64,000 bases of DNA from Larkinella terrae (GTDB lineage Bacteria; Bacteroidota; Bacteroidia; Cytophagales; Spirosomataceae). This document shows, piece after piece, positions 9,432 to 18,151 of this stretch; position 1 is the stretch's first letter; the number at the start of each line of letters is the position of its first letter. A program made the position numbers and the translations under genes. The notes beneath the pieces are model-generated. The model saw only the letters and a list, made by a program, of their open reading frames with translations, was not told the DNA's origin and did no database searches. The stretch spans positions 124,001 through 188,000 of the forward strand of contig NZ_WJXZ01000014.1 in assembly GCF_009668025.1 (NCBI RefSeq). The letters run 5' to 3'.

Positions 9432-10080
9432 GCGTACGGCGTTGAACAAACTGCGTGAAGCCGGTATAAAGCGTCACCAACGCGAAAGTATACGAAAGTG
9501 TCAGTTTCAATGCAAACGGGCTGAACAGGCTGCGGCCGATAATCTGGGACAGTTCCAGCGGATTCGTGAATAAATCCCAGCTATTCAGTCGGATGAAACG
9601 GCCGAGGTAAATGCCGAAACTGGTCAGAATCAGGCAGCCGATCATCACGGCCCAGGTGCGGACGTGGCCCATGCGCTGGAGGAGCATCCGGTGAACCAGC
9701 AATTGCGAATACAATCCGGTCAGCAGCCCCGTGAGGGCGCACATGAAAATCATCATGGTGTCGAACCAGACGGTTTCTTCCGCAACGTGCCGGACATGGA
9801 ACAAATCGGTGATGATATAGGGCGAATTAGGCAGAAAGAGTAGCCAGAACGCCAAACCAGGCCAGAAAAACCACTTTGGCAGTTGGCGACTTTCCAGTCC
9901 TTCACGCAGAAAGAGGATCACGGCGAGTGGAATCCAGGCTAGAAACAGGTTCCAGCTCAGCATTTTGAAGAACCAGTAATTCTGGCGAACCGCCACCATC
10001 GTTATGCTCATGACGGATAGCAAAATCAGCATTCGCAGGCCTTCGCCGGACCGGTATACCGCAAGTAATTTGTTCAGCAT
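9415..10080 (-). CDS. DUF1361 family membrane protein
   Basis: 221 residues from the ATG at 10078-10080 (MLNKLLAVYRSGEG). About seven membrane segments, with the DUF1361 hallmark WLLFLPNSPYIITDLFH, then WFDTMMIF and a conserved GLYS loop. The function of the family is not established. The stop overlaps the start region of dgkA, so the two are co-expressed. Divergent from mazG, with 175 bases between starts. A longer start 54 bases upstream exists but adds a non-family leader. Confidence 0.87.
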   Translation of the reverse strand: MLNKLLAVYRSGEGLRMLILLSVMSITMVAVRQNYWFFKMLSWNLFLAWIPLAVILFLREGLESRQLPKWFFWPGLAFWLLFLPNSPYIITDLFHVRHVAEETVWFDTMMIFMCALTGLLTGLYSQLLVHRMLLQRMGHVRTWAVMIGCLILTSFGIYLGRFIRLNSWDLFTNPLELSQIIGRSLFSPFALKLTLSYTFALVTLYTGFTQFVQRRTHESLD

Positions 10081-10210
10081 ATGGATAAAAGAACTTTGGT
10101 TTACAAAGTAGCACATTGCAGCAATGCCGGTCAAGAAAATAGGCGAAAATATTTAGGAATGGAGGATTTTTTCGATTTGTTGCCGAAACCAGCGGGTTTG
10201 CACCAGGCGT

Positions 10211-10240
10211 TTTTTGTCGAGGTTGAAAGGTGTAACTTTG
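10211..10240 (+). promoter_or_regulatory. Probable Bacteroidota promoter of mazG
   Basis: TTTTTG at 10211-10216, 16 bases, then TAACTTTG at 10233-10240: a full match to the Bacteroidota -33 TTTG / -7 TAnnTTTG pattern, though the spacing is a little short. The predicted transcript starts just ahead of the mazG ATG at 10256. Confidence 0.55.
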
Positions 10241-10255
10241 TAAAAAATATTCCCG

Positions 10256-11092
10256 ATGCAGACCAACCTGAATCAACGACTGGAAACCATGCCCGCCCGG
10301 CGGCAGGAACAATTGCTGGCATTCGACCGCCTGCTGACCATTATGGACGAGCTTCGCGAGCAGTGCCCCTGGGACCGCAAGCAAACCATGGACACGCTCC
10401 GCCACCTGACGATCGAAGAAACGTACGAGTTGTCTGACGCCATTCTGGAAAAGGACCTGCCCGAAATCCGGAAGGAACTGGGCGATGTGATGCTCCACCT
10501 GGTTTTCTACGCCCGCATTGCCTCCGAGCCGCAGTCGGGTGCCACGTTTGATATTGGCGATGTACTAAACAGCGTCTGTGACAAGCTGATTTCGCGCCAT
10601 CCGCACATTTACGGCGACGTCGTCGCGGATACCGAAGAAAAAGTGAAACAGAACTGGGAGCAACTGAAGCTGAAAGAGGGCAATAAATCCGTTCTGGCGG
10701 GGGTGCCGGGATCGTTGCCTGCGCTGGTAAAAGCCATGCGGATTCAGGAAAAGGCGCGGGGTGCCGGTTTTGATTGGGAAGAAAAGCAGCAGGTTTGGGA
10801 AAAAGTGGAAGAGGAAATGCAGGAATTTAAAGCCGAATTCAACGCCGAAACCGACGAGGTGATCGACTCCGAGCGCGCCGAGAAGGAATTTGGCGACGTC
10901 TTGTTCTCGCTGGTCAACTATGCCCGGTTTATTGATATCAACCCCGAAACCGCACTGGAACGCACCAACAAGAAGTTCATCAAACGCTTTCAATACCTCG
11001 AAGAACAGGCCCGGAAAAACGGTCGTCAGTTGAAAGATATGCGGCTGGACGAAATGGAAGTGTACTGGCAGGAAGCCAAGCAATTTACCTGA
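10256..11092 (+). CDS. mazG: Nucleoside triphosphate pyrophosphohydrolase MazG
   Basis: 278 residues with the two-domain layout of full-length MazG: an N-terminal domain with CPWDRKQTMDTL and EETYELSDAI then KELGDVMLHLVFYA, and a C-terminal domain with EEEMQEFKAEF and KEFGDVLFSLVNYARF. The acidic clusters bind magnesium and hydrolyse (d)NTPs to monophosphates and pyrophosphate, cleaning aberrant nucleotides from the pool. A start at Met12 (MPARRQEQ) would also give a normal protein; the earlier ATG is used because it is closest to the promoter. Single gene, cytoplasmic. Confidence 0.95.
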   Translation: MQTNLNQRLETMPARRQEQLLAFDRLLTIMDELREQCPWDRKQTMDTLRHLTIEETYELSDAILEKDLPEIRKELGDVMLHLVFYARIASEPQSGATFDIGDVLNSVCDKLISRHPHIYGDVVADTEEKVKQNWEQLKLKEGNKSVLAGVPGSLPALVKAMRIQEKARGAGFDWEEKQQVWEKVEEEMQEFKAEFNAETDEVIDSERAEKEFGDVLFSLVNYARFIDINPETALERTNKKFIKRFQYLEEQARKNGRQLKDMRLDEMEVYWQEAKQFT

Positions 11093-11230
11093 GCCTCACA
11101 AATAATTTACCAAAAGTGCCACTTTTCAGTGCTAAATAGCACTTTGTCGGGAATAAGAATGACTTTTTAAATCTGTCTTCGTCATACAAGAGATTTTGGG
11201 ATTTCCATCTGCACCATAATTCTCGGTAGT

Positions 11231-12382
11231 ATGAAACACGGTTTTCTGCTTTCAGCAGGGCTGATGGCCCTGCTGAATCTAACGCCCGCATTTGCTCAGG
11301 ATCTGGATTTTAATACAACCTCGCCACTTTATCCGCCTGGTGCAAATTCGCATTCTTACACAGCTATCGGAACACCAGCTGTGAATGTGTATATTAGCGT
11401 AAGTTCAGGACATACAACATCTTTAGCTGCTCCTCAAAGAGCTTCTACAGGTTTGTATTCTCCAAATTTAGATTTTGACAATCCGAATGAAACCAAAAGC
11501 TATAGTTTTACCTTCGGTGATCCTGTTACAGGCTTAGAGTTTTCGCTTATTGCCCTTCAGTATAGAATTACTACAAACCCTGACCACAGCTATCAGGATA
11601 AGGTGATTATTCTTGCTACGGATGAATTCGGCAATACCGTCATGCCGGTTATTCCTGCCGGAACCGGATATAGTGTGGCTGGGAACGAAGTTCTAGCAAC
11701 CTCGTCAACAGCGTCCGACGTTAATAAAGTCCGATTTCCAACAAAAGTTAAGAATGTAACTATTGTCTACGGAAATGGCCCATTGGCGGGCTCAAATCCA
11801 AACTCACAGGGATTTACAATAGGAGATATGGATTGGTCGGGCATCGTGTTACCGGTTGAGCTGGCTAATTTCCGGGCCAAGCCGATTGGCAGCGTTGTCC
11901 AGCTTGCGTGGGAAACGACCTCCGAACACAATGCGAACTATTTCACGGTTGAGCACAGCCTGGATGTGATGAATTTTACACCCATCGGTCGGGTGAAAGC
12001 CGCCGGTAATGCCACCCGCCGTCAGTCCTATGCTTTTGTCGATGATCAGTCGCATCGGATGACCAATTATTACCGGTTGCAGCAGGTCGATACCGACGGA
12101 TCGAAACGGTATTCCAAAATCATCGCGGCCCGGCCCGATCACCTTCTGCCTGCGCTAACAACCTATCCCAATCCCTCCGACGGCAAAACGTTTGGCCTGC
12201 AATTCAACGACATAGATACCGGATCGTTGCAGCTTGTCGACTTCAACGGGCGAAAAATCGACTTCCAATTGATTGAAACCCCGACTGGTCACGTTACCCT
12301 GAATCCGCTCGTCCCGTTAAAAACCGGTTTGTATTTTCTGCATGCCACGGGTGTGAAAACCGCCCGTTTAGTGGTCAACTAA
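11231..12382 (+). CDS. Secreted protein with T9SS type A sorting domain
   Basis: 383 residues: signal peptide (HGFLLSAGLMALLNLTPAFAQ), a unique N-terminal domain (about 24-195), a bridging beta-domain (LPVELANFRAKPIGSVVQLAWETTSEHNANYFTVEHS) and a C-terminal region with the YPNPSDGK box and TGLYFLHATGVKTARLVVN typical of type IX sorting domains. It should cross the outer membrane and be anchored or released at the surface. The unique domain matches no family I know. Base composition changes within the gene: roughly 11300-11830 is visibly more AT-rich than the C-terminal part. The last 190 residues closely resemble those of the next gene. Confidence 0.85.
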   Translation: MKHGFLLSAGLMALLNLTPAFAQDLDFNTTSPLYPPGANSHSYTAIGTPAVNVYISVSSGHTTSLAAPQRASTGLYSPNLDFDNPNETKSYSFTFGDPVTGLEFSLIALQYRITTNPDHSYQDKVIILATDEFGNTVMPVIPAGTGYSVAGNEVLATSSTASDVNKVRFPTKVKNVTIVYGNGPLAGSNPNSQGFTIGDMDWSGIVLPVELANFRAKPIGSVVQLAWETTSEHNANYFTVEHSLDVMNFTPIGRVKAAGNATRRQSYAFVDDQSHRMTNYYRLQQVDTDGSKRYSKIIAARPDHLLPALTTYPNPSDGKTFGLQFNDIDTGSLQLVDFNGRKIDFQLIETPTGHVTLNPLVPLKTGLYFLHATGVKTARLVVN

Positions 12383-12435
12383 ACAAGTGTGTACAAGCAT
12401 TTTATTGCCCCATTTTTCATTTTGACACTCTATCC

Positions 12436-13677
12436 ATGAACCATCTTTTACGACTTTTGAGAGACTTTCTACAATTCAGATTTTCCCTTTCTTCGGTCTG
12501 CCCCCAACCCCCTAAAGGGAGCTTTGAAATGCCGATTAAAGCCCCCTTTAGGGGGTTGGGGGCAAATTGGAAAAGGAAAATTATAAATTTTAGGCAGTCT
12601 CTGAGTTTTGTTATTTTTCTTTTAACTGCGCAATCCGCTTTGGCGCAATCCATTTACTCCCAGAATTTTACCTCCGGGTTAAATGGCTGGACAGCCAGTA
12701 ATTCAACCGCCATTAGCGTAACGACCACTTCCGCCAGCTCGGGTTACACGACGCCCATTGCGGCTTCGGGTGGAAACAATCTGTCGTTTGGTGAATGCGG
12801 TGGAAATTCGGAATATACTGCGACATCGCCAGCGATCAATACCGTGGGACGGACCAACATTATGGTTGGCTTTGGACGACGAAAAACGAATGCGTTTGGA
12901 CCTCAGGTGGTCATGTTTGAATTCAGTACCGACGGCGGCACCAGTTGGACGAACATATCTTCCGATGTGTCAACCGTGGCAACGACCACCTGGGGGCTAT
13001 CGGTTTTTAATTTGCCAGTGTCTGCCGAGAACCAGACAAGCCTGATTTTCCGGTTTCGATACACACCGCCGAGCGGTGCCGCCTGCGCAACCGCGTTCCG
13101 GATTGATGATTTTACGGTAAGTGAAAACAGTTCGTTACCGGTTAAATGGACTTATTTCAACGGCACCGCTGAGCGGAACGGCAATCGCCTTGGCTGGGAA
13201 ACCGCCTGGGAACAGAATGCCAGTTACTTTGTCGTGGAACGGAGCGCCGACGCTGCGACTTTCGAAAGTATTGGTCAGGTAACGGCCGTCGGAAATTCGA
13301 CCAGTAAACAAATGTATACTTTTACGGATGGCGAGCCTCTGCCGGGAACCAGTTATTATCGGTTGCAGCAGGTTGATAAAGAAGGGCTAACGTATTATTC
13401 CAAAATCATTACGGTTCGACCCGATTACCAGTTGTCCAATGTCATCGTTTATCCCAATCCGACCGACGGTCGGTTCATTTACCTTCAGACCAACGATCTC
13501 GATTTATCATCGATTCAATTGATGGACCAGAGCGGACGCAAAATCAATTTTCGGCTTGTCGACCAGAGTAACGGACGAATCAGGCTGGAACCGCTATTGC
13601 CACTAAGGGCCGGTGTGTACTTTATCAGTTTTGTACAAGGCAACCAGCGCCGGACCATTCGGTTTGTGGTTCGTTAG
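12436..13677 (+). CDS. Secreted protein with T9SS type A sorting domain; start region invaded by a palindrome
   Basis: 413 codons from the first ATG, but residues 1 to about 50 are encoded by an imperfect palindrome and look unlike a natural leader. A clear signal peptide follows (SLSFVIFLLTAQSALAQ), then a jelly-roll-like domain (SIYSQNFTSGLNGW ... FRIDDFTV), the LPVKWTYFNGTAERNG bridging domain and a C-terminal sorting region (VYPNPTDGR ... AGVYFISFVQGNQRRTIRFVVR). The true start is uncertain: ATG 12436, ATG 12529 or a non-ATG codon after the palindrome. Probably surface-exposed or secreted; function of the N-terminal domain unknown. The C-terminal half is paralogous to the preceding gene. 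Confidence 0.8.
   Translation: MNHLLRLLRDFLQFRFSLSSVCPQPPKGSFEMPIKAPFRGLGANWKRKIINFRQSLSFVIFLLTAQSALAQSIYSQNFTSGLNGWTASNSTAISVTTTSASSGYTTPIAASGGNNLSFGECGGNSEYTATSPAINTVGRTNIMVGFGRRKTNAFGPQVVMFEFSTDGGTSWTNISSDVSTVATTTWGLSVFNLPVSAENQTSLIFRFRYTPPSGAACATAFRIDDFTVSENSSLPVKWTYFNGTAERNGNRLGWETAWEQNASYFVVERSADAATFESIGQVTAVGNSTSKQMYTFTDGEPLPGTSYYRLQQVDKEGLTYYSKIITVRPDYQLSNVIVYPNPTDGRFIYLQTNDLDLSSIQLMDQSGRKINFRLVDQSNGRIRLEPLLPLRAGVYFISFVQGNQRRTIRFVVR
12460..12604. repeat. Long palindrome with CCCCCAACCCCCTAAAGGG core
   Basis: Near-perfect 21-base arms at 12500-12520 and 12544-12564 (one starts TGCCCCCAACCCCC, the other ends GGGGGTTGGGGGCA) with a 23-base spacer, flanked by weaker complementary arms (AGAGACT...TTTTCCC against GGAAAA...AGTCTCT). 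Similar CCCCCTAAAGGGG palindromes are familiar as dispersed elements in Bacteroidota. It lies inside the open frame of the adjoining T9SS gene. Confidence 0.85.
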
Positions 13678-13700
13678 AAAACCGCTTTTTTGAAAAGGAC

Positions 13701-13749
13701 AAAAACCGGTCAGGTCGATCAGTCGGGGATTCAGGTCGGCCGGTTTTTG
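13701..13749 (+). terminator. Hairpin terminator after the T9SS gene pair
   Basis: AAAAACCGG (13701-13709) pairs with CCGGTTTTT (13740-13748), enclosing further GACCTGA-like partial complementarity, and ends in a T-rich tail just upstream of recJ. Both arms carry the overrepresented octamer. A bare stem of nine pairs with a long loop makes this a moderate call. Confidence 0.5.
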
Positions 13750-13776
13750 TTTTCCGTACTCCCTTTTTTTAATTTG
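13744..13776 (+). promoter_or_regulatory. Possible promoter of recJ
   Basis: TTTTTG at 13744-13749 and TAATTTG at 13770-13776 (one base short of TAnnTTTG) with 20 bases between. The -7 element ends four bases before the recJ ATG, which would make the transcript leaderless or nearly so. Confidence 0.4.
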
Positions 13777-13780
13777 CGGT

Positions 13781-15514
13781 ATGAGTGAGAAACGCTGGCT
13801 ATACCGACCAATTCCGGAGTCACCTGAGGAGTTACAGGCAGTAGAGAATTTGATCCGTGATTTGAAAGTAAACCCGTATATGGCCACGTTGCTGGTACAA
13901 CGGGGGGTATATAATTTTGACCAGGCCCGCACCTATTTCCGCCCCGAGCTTCCGCACCTGCACGACCCTTTTCTGATGAAAGACATGGAGAAGGCGGTTC
14001 AACGGCTGCAAATGGCGATAGTCAGAAACGAAAAAATCCTGATTTACGGGGATTACGACGTAGACGGTACCACGTCGGTTGCGCTGTTCTACGGTTTCCT
14101 GCGGACTATTTATGCCAATCTGGATTATTACATTCCGGATCGGTACAAGGAAGGGTACGGTATTTCCAGTCAAGGCATCGAATGGGCCGCCGAAAACGGT
14201 TTTTCGTTGATTGTCAGCCTGGATTGCGGTATTAAATCCGTTGAGCGGGTGGACGAAGCCTGGGAAAAAGGCATCGAGTTTATCATCTGCGATCACCACC
14301 GGCCCGGTGCCGAACTCCCGCGAGCGGCTGCCGTTCTCGACCCCAAGCGGGCGGATTGTGAGTATCCCTACAAGGAGCTGACGGGTTGCGGAGTTGGTTT
14401 TAAGTTATTGCAGGCTTTCTGTCTCTTCAAGGATATTCCGGCGGAGCGCTTATTCGACTACCTGGATTTGCTGGCAATCAGCATTGCGTCGGACATTGTG
14501 CCGATTGTGGGCGAAAACCGGGTGCTGGCCTATTACGGCCTGAAAAAACTGAATTCGTCGCCCGGTTTTGGGGTGCAGGCACTCATCAAAATAGCCGGTT
14601 TTAGCTCCACTTTGGATATTACCAATGTCGTATTTGGATTGGGTCCGCGGATCAATGCCGCCGGGCGAATCAAACACGCCAAAGCCGCCGTGCAGTTGTT
14701 GCTGGCCGAAACCGAAGAAGCAGCCACCGATTTTGCGTTCGAGATCAACGAGCACAACAACAGCCGCCGGCAATACGACACCAGCATTACCGAACAGGCG
14801 CTGGCCATGATCCAGAGCGACGAATGGCTGCTGAACGCCAAAAGCACGGTGCTTTTCAACAATACCTGGCACAAAGGCGTCATCGGGATTGTGGCATCGC
14901 GCTGCATCGAAAAATACCATCGGCCGACCATTATCCTGACCGAATCGCACAACCGCGCGGCTGGGTCGGCGCGGTCGGTGCCGGGATTTGATGTATACGA
15001 AGCCATCGAGGAGTGTTCCGACCTGCTTGAGCAATTTGGCGGACATACGTTTGCGGCCGGCTTAACGCTCAAACTGGAGAATATCAAGGCGTTCCAGCAA
15101 AAGTTCGAAGAAGTTGTCACACGCCGTATTCAGGAGGAGCAACTGATTCCGATGATTGAAATCGATTTACAACTAGATCTTGACGCGATCGACCAGAAAT
15201 TTTACAATGTTCTCAAGCAGATGTCGCCCTTCGGTCCTCAGAATATGACCCCGGTTTTCTCGACCAGCGAGGTCTATCTGGTGGGGGAACCGTATATTAT
15301 GAAGGAAAAACATTTGAAAATGACCGTTCAACAGGCGGGTTCTTACCAGCGGTTTACGGCCATTGGCTTCAATATGGCCCACCATGCTCTTTTTCTCCGG
15401 CGCGACCAGCCTTTTGCCATTTGCTATCAGATCGAAGAGAATAATTATAACGGGAACAAATCGTTGCAGTTATATTTGAAAGATATTAAGGCCGCCGTTG
15501 GCGCTGAGCAGTAA
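13781..15514 (+). CDS. recJ: Single-stranded-DNA-specific exonuclease RecJ
   Basis: 577 residues of the DHH/DHHA1 superfamily. Metal-binding motifs seen: [19 protein letters not shown] and the eponymous CDHHRPG in the first half; the DHHA1 [11 protein letters not shown] motif near residue 425; a C-terminal OB-like domain with [21 protein letters not shown]. RecJ degrades single-stranded DNA 5' to 3' in recombinational repair, mismatch repair and restart of stalled forks. Length suits bacterial RecJ. It is followed by lptB, 49 bases on, on the same strand; recO lies nearby but convergent. Confidence 0.96.
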   Translation: MSEKRWLYRPIPESPEELQAVENLIRDLKVNPYMATLLVQRGVYNFDQARTYFRPELPHLHDPFLMKDMEKAVQRLQMAIVRNEKILIYGDYDVDGTTSVALFYGFLRTIYANLDYYIPDRYKEGYGISSQGIEWAAENGFSLIVSLDCGIKSVERVDEAWEKGIEFIICDHHRPGAELPRAAAVLDPKRADCEYPYKELTGCGVGFKLLQAFCLFKDIPAERLFDYLDLLAISIASDIVPIVGENRVLAYYGLKKLNSSPGFGVQALIKIAGFSSTLDITNVVFGLGPRINAAGRIKHAKAAVQLLLAETEEAATDFAFEINEHNNSRRQYDTSITEQALAMIQSDEWLLNAKSTVLFNNTWHKGVIGIVASRCIEKYHRPTIILTESHNRAAGSARSVPGFDVYEAIEECSDLLEQFGGHTFAAGLTLKLENIKAFQQKFEEVVTRRIQEEQLIPMIEIDLQLDLDAIDQKFYNVLKQMSPFGPQNMTPVFSTSEVYLVGEPYIMKEKHLKMTVQQAGSYQRFTAIGFNMAHHALFLRRDQPFAICYQIEENNYNGNKSLQLYLKDIKAAVGAEQ

Positions 15515-15563
15515 ACTGCCGTGCTCGTTTGGAGGAAAACCAGCGCAGGCGCGGAATAAAAAC

Positions 15564-16295
15564 ATGATTCTTCGAACCGAAAATTTAGTCAAAAAATACG
15601 GCTCCCGACTGGTCAACGACCGCGTGACTTATCAGGTCGAACAGGGAGAAATCGTCGGTTTGCTCGGACCCAATGGTGCGGGTAAAACCACTTCGTTTTA
15701 CATGGCCGTCGGTTTGATCAAGCCGAATAGCGGCAAGGTTTATCTTGACGATCAGGATATTACGAGTTTGCCAATGTATAAACGCGCCCGGTTGGGCGTC
15801 GGTTATCTGGCGCAGGAAGCGTCGATTTTCCGGGATTTAACCGTAGAAGAAAACGTGCTGGCGGTGCTGGAAATGACCGATCTGTCGCGGCAGGCGCAGA
15901 AAGAGAAAGTGGAACTGCTGCTGGAGGAATTTAGCCTGACGCACGTTCGGAAGAACAAAGGCAAAGTGTTGTCGGGCGGTGAGCGCCGACGGACCGAAAT
16001 TGCCCGCTGCCTGGCCGTTGATCCCAAATTCATTCTGCTCGACGAACCGTTTGCCGGTGTTGACCCCATCGCCGTTGAGGATATACAGAGCATTGTCGCT
16101 CAATTGAAACACCGCAACATCGGTATTCTGATCACCGACCACAACGTCAACGAAACGCTTTCGATCACCGACCGCGCGTATCTGCTCTTTGAAGGCAAAA
16201 TCCTGAAGCAGGGAACCGCCGAGGACCTGGCAAACGACGAGCAAGTCCGGCGCGTCTACCTGGGGCAAAACTTCGAATTGAAACGGAAGATTTAA
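15564..16295 (+). CDS. lptB: LPS export ABC transporter ATPase LptB
   Basis: 243 residues from the ATG at 15564 ([17 protein letters not shown]); an in-frame ATG 66 bases upstream overlaps recJ and adds an unrelated leader. ABC ATPase with Walker [11 protein letters not shown]-loop YLAQEASIF, signature LSGGERRR, Walker [14 protein letters not shown] and H-switch ITDHNV. The LSGGERRR and [13 protein letters not shown] wording is specific to LptB, which powers extraction of lipopolysaccharide from the inner membrane with LptFG. The lptFG and lptC genes are not in the window. Confidence 0.95.
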   Translation: MILRTENLVKKYGSRLVNDRVTYQVEQGEIVGLLGPNGAGKTTSFYMAVGLIKPNSGKVYLDDQDITSLPMYKRARLGVGYLAQEASIFRDLTVEENVLAVLEMTDLSRQAQKEKVELLLEEFSLTHVRKNKGKVLSGGERRRTEIARCLAVDPKFILLDEPFAGVDPIAVEDIQSIVAQLKHRNIGILITDHNVNETLSITDRAYLLFEGKILKQGTAEDLANDEQVRRVYLGQNFELKRKI

Positions 16296-16300
16296 AAAGG

Positions 16301-16410
16301 GTTATTTCGCGGAGGTAAGCGGAGTAAAAAGAGTTTAGCAGAGGTTTTATTTTTCTTCGCGTAACTCCCTTTTACTCCGCTTATCTCTGCGAAACAGTCC
16401 TCTTAAAATC
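16301..16410. repeat. Palindromic element, GCGGAG family (copy 1)
   Basis: Imperfect palindrome starting six bases after the lptB stop. The left arm GTTATTTCGCGGAGGTAAGC continues into GGAG; the right arm is ACTCCGCTTATCTCTGCGAA. It fills the gap between convergent lptB and recO. Copies at 19680-19780 and 39407-39517 share the outer arms and the inner words. Confidence 0.85.
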
Positions 16411-17103
16411 TTAACTCAACACCTCCCGCAAAACCGCCAGCGACTTGATTTCCCCCAAACTATCGATGTGAATATGGTAAAATGCCACCATCGCATCCAG
16501 CAGTTCGGCGCGGGTTTGGCGGGAGATTTTGACGTGAGCGGCCAGCGGCTGGCGCAAAAAGTGATTCAGGGCGCGTTCGGCGGATTCGTCGGGAAGAAAC
16601 GGGTATTTCTGTTCCTGCAATTGACCTTCAAATTCGCGGGCGTTGGACGGACCGAAGCCCAGGAAAAACGCCAGTTTCAGGAAAAACGCGATGTGAAAAT
16701 TCTCGTAATCGCTTTCCGCTTCTTCCAGGTACAGGATGCTATCCACCAGAAAATAGTACAAAGACGGGTTGCTGGATTCTTCCTTCAGCGTTTTGGTCAG
16801 CATCTCGCTCACGAATAACGCCATGCTGGACTTGGCAATGTCGAACGGAATATGCTGGAGCGGATGGTTGATTTTCACTTCCGAAAGCCGGTGCAAGTCC
16901 TTGCCCGGTTTGTAATAAACCACCATATCGAGCAGCGTCAGGGGCTGAAAGAAGGCAATCCGGTTGGTTTTGCTCTTGGCCGAGCGCACGCCATTGACGA
17001 GGTAACTTTGTAACCCAAATTCTTCCGTGTAGATGCGGACAATGACGGACGTTTCGCGATAGCGAAAATAACTCAGAACGATTCCTCGGGTTTTGTGGAG
17101 CAT
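16411..17103 (-). CDS. recO: DNA repair protein RecO
   Basis: 230 residues. N-terminal OB fold (MLHKTRGIVLSYFRYRETS, then VRIYTEEFGLQSYLVNGVR) and a helical C-terminal half with EMLTKTLKEESSNPSLY. RecO anneals single strands and helps load RecA with RecR in the RecF pathway. As in most Bacteroidota RecO proteins, the C-terminal zinc-binding cysteines are absent. Single gene on the minus strand, convergent with lptB across a palindrome. Confidence 0.93.
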   Translation of the reverse strand: MLHKTRGIVLSYFRYRETSVIVRIYTEEFGLQSYLVNGVRSAKSKTNRIAFFQPLTLLDMVVYYKPGKDLHRLSEVKINHPLQHIPFDIAKSSMALFVSEMLTKTLKEESSNPSLYYFLVDSILYLEEAESDYENFHIAFFLKLAFFLGFGPSNAREFEGQLQEQKYPFLPDESAERALNHFLRQPLAAHVKISRQTRAELLDAMVAFYHIHIDSLGEIKSLAVLREVLS

Positions 17104-17307
17104 TTTTTAGTAAAAAAACAGAGTCGGCTAGTATGAAAGTTGCCAAAAGTAGTACTAAAGCAAAGCGCTTTGGTTTTTTGAAAAAAATCAAAAGCTTTCT
17201 AATTTAACCCCTTTTACTCAATTTTCAAACCGGAATTTGCTGAAATCCTGCCTAAAATTGACCATTTTTGCGGGCTTTAAAGTCAAACTCAATTCCTTCA
17301 ATCCTTC

Positions 17308-18147
17308 ATGAAACTGTACCGCACCCGCCAGGGCATCGTTGTTGAACACGAAAACCGCTTCCACCGCGCCCCGAGTGACGATTGGGATTATCTGGTCAAT
17401 CAGGACGATTTGTACGCCTTTCTGCAACAGGAAGTTCCGTCGACAACCGCTTCCGATGAATACAAAACCTGGACCGAAACCCAATTGTTACCACCCATCA
17501 GCCAGCAGGAAATCTGGGCGTCGGGCGTCACCTACCTCCGCAGCCGCAATGCCCGGATGGAAGAGTCGAAAGACGCCGGGGGCGGGGACTTTTACGAACG
17601 GGTTTACGACGCCGAGCGCCCTGAATTGTTCTTTAAATCGACAGCCGCCCGCGCCGTGGGATCGGGCGATGCCGTCCGGATTCGGAAAGATTCGACCTGG
17701 AGCGTCCCGGAACCGGAATTGACCCTGTTTTCGACCTCAAGCGGAAAGATTGTTGGCTACACGGTTGGCAACGACATGAGCTCGCGGAGCATTGAGGGCG
17801 AGAACCCGCTGTATCTGCCACAGGCCAAAACCTACGACGGCGCGGCTGCCATCGGCCCCTGCCTGTACGTACCGGGCGAACCCATTTCGTCGGATACCGA
17901 AATCCGGCTCGAAATCCGGCGCGATGGTCAGACGGTTTTTGACGAAAAAATTGCCATCAATCGCATGAAACGCCAGCACCCGGAACTGGTTTCTTTCCTG
18001 TATCGGGAAACTACTTTTCCGCACGGTTGTTATCTGATGACAGGCACCGGCATTGTTCCGCCCGACAGTTTTACGCTGGCAGCGGGCGACGAGGTGCGCA
18101 TTTCGATTGAAGGAATTGGTACATTGATCAACAGCGTCCAGGCGTAA
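17308..18147 (+). CDS. Fumarylacetoacetate-hydrolase-family protein, probable 2-keto-3-deoxy-sugar-acid dehydratase
   Basis: 279 residues with a FAH fold: [13 protein letters not shown], metal-binding [11 protein letters not shown] and the acidic pair [10 protein letters not shown], and [28 protein letters not shown]-family enzymes with this pattern include 2-keto-3-deoxyarabonate dehydratases, which make 2-oxoglutarate semialdehyde. The aldehyde dehydrogenase starting four bases downstream is of the type that oxidises exactly that product, so a Weimberg-type oxidation of a pentonate is the best reading (inference). No sugar dehydrogenase, lactonase or aldonate dehydratase gene is adjacent, and the substrate sugar is unknown. 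Confidence 0.87.
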   Translation: MKLYRTRQGIVVEHENRFHRAPSDDWDYLVNQDDLYAFLQQEVPSTTASDEYKTWTETQLLPPISQQEIWASGVTYLRSRNARMEESKDAGGGDFYERVYDAERPELFFKSTAARAVGSGDAVRIRKDSTWSVPEPELTLFSTSSGKIVGYTVGNDMSSRSIEGENPLYLPQAKTYDGAAAIGPCLYVPGEPISSDTEIRLEIRRDGQTVFDEKIAINRMKRQHPELVSFLYRETTFPHGCYLMTGTGIVPPDSFTLAAGDEVRISIEGIGTLINSVQA

Positions 18148-18151
18148 CAGC

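Noticed and set aside
15498-15564. Longer start of lptB
   Set aside because: It overlaps the recJ end and encodes a leader with no LptB resemblance; ATG 15564 matches the family start.
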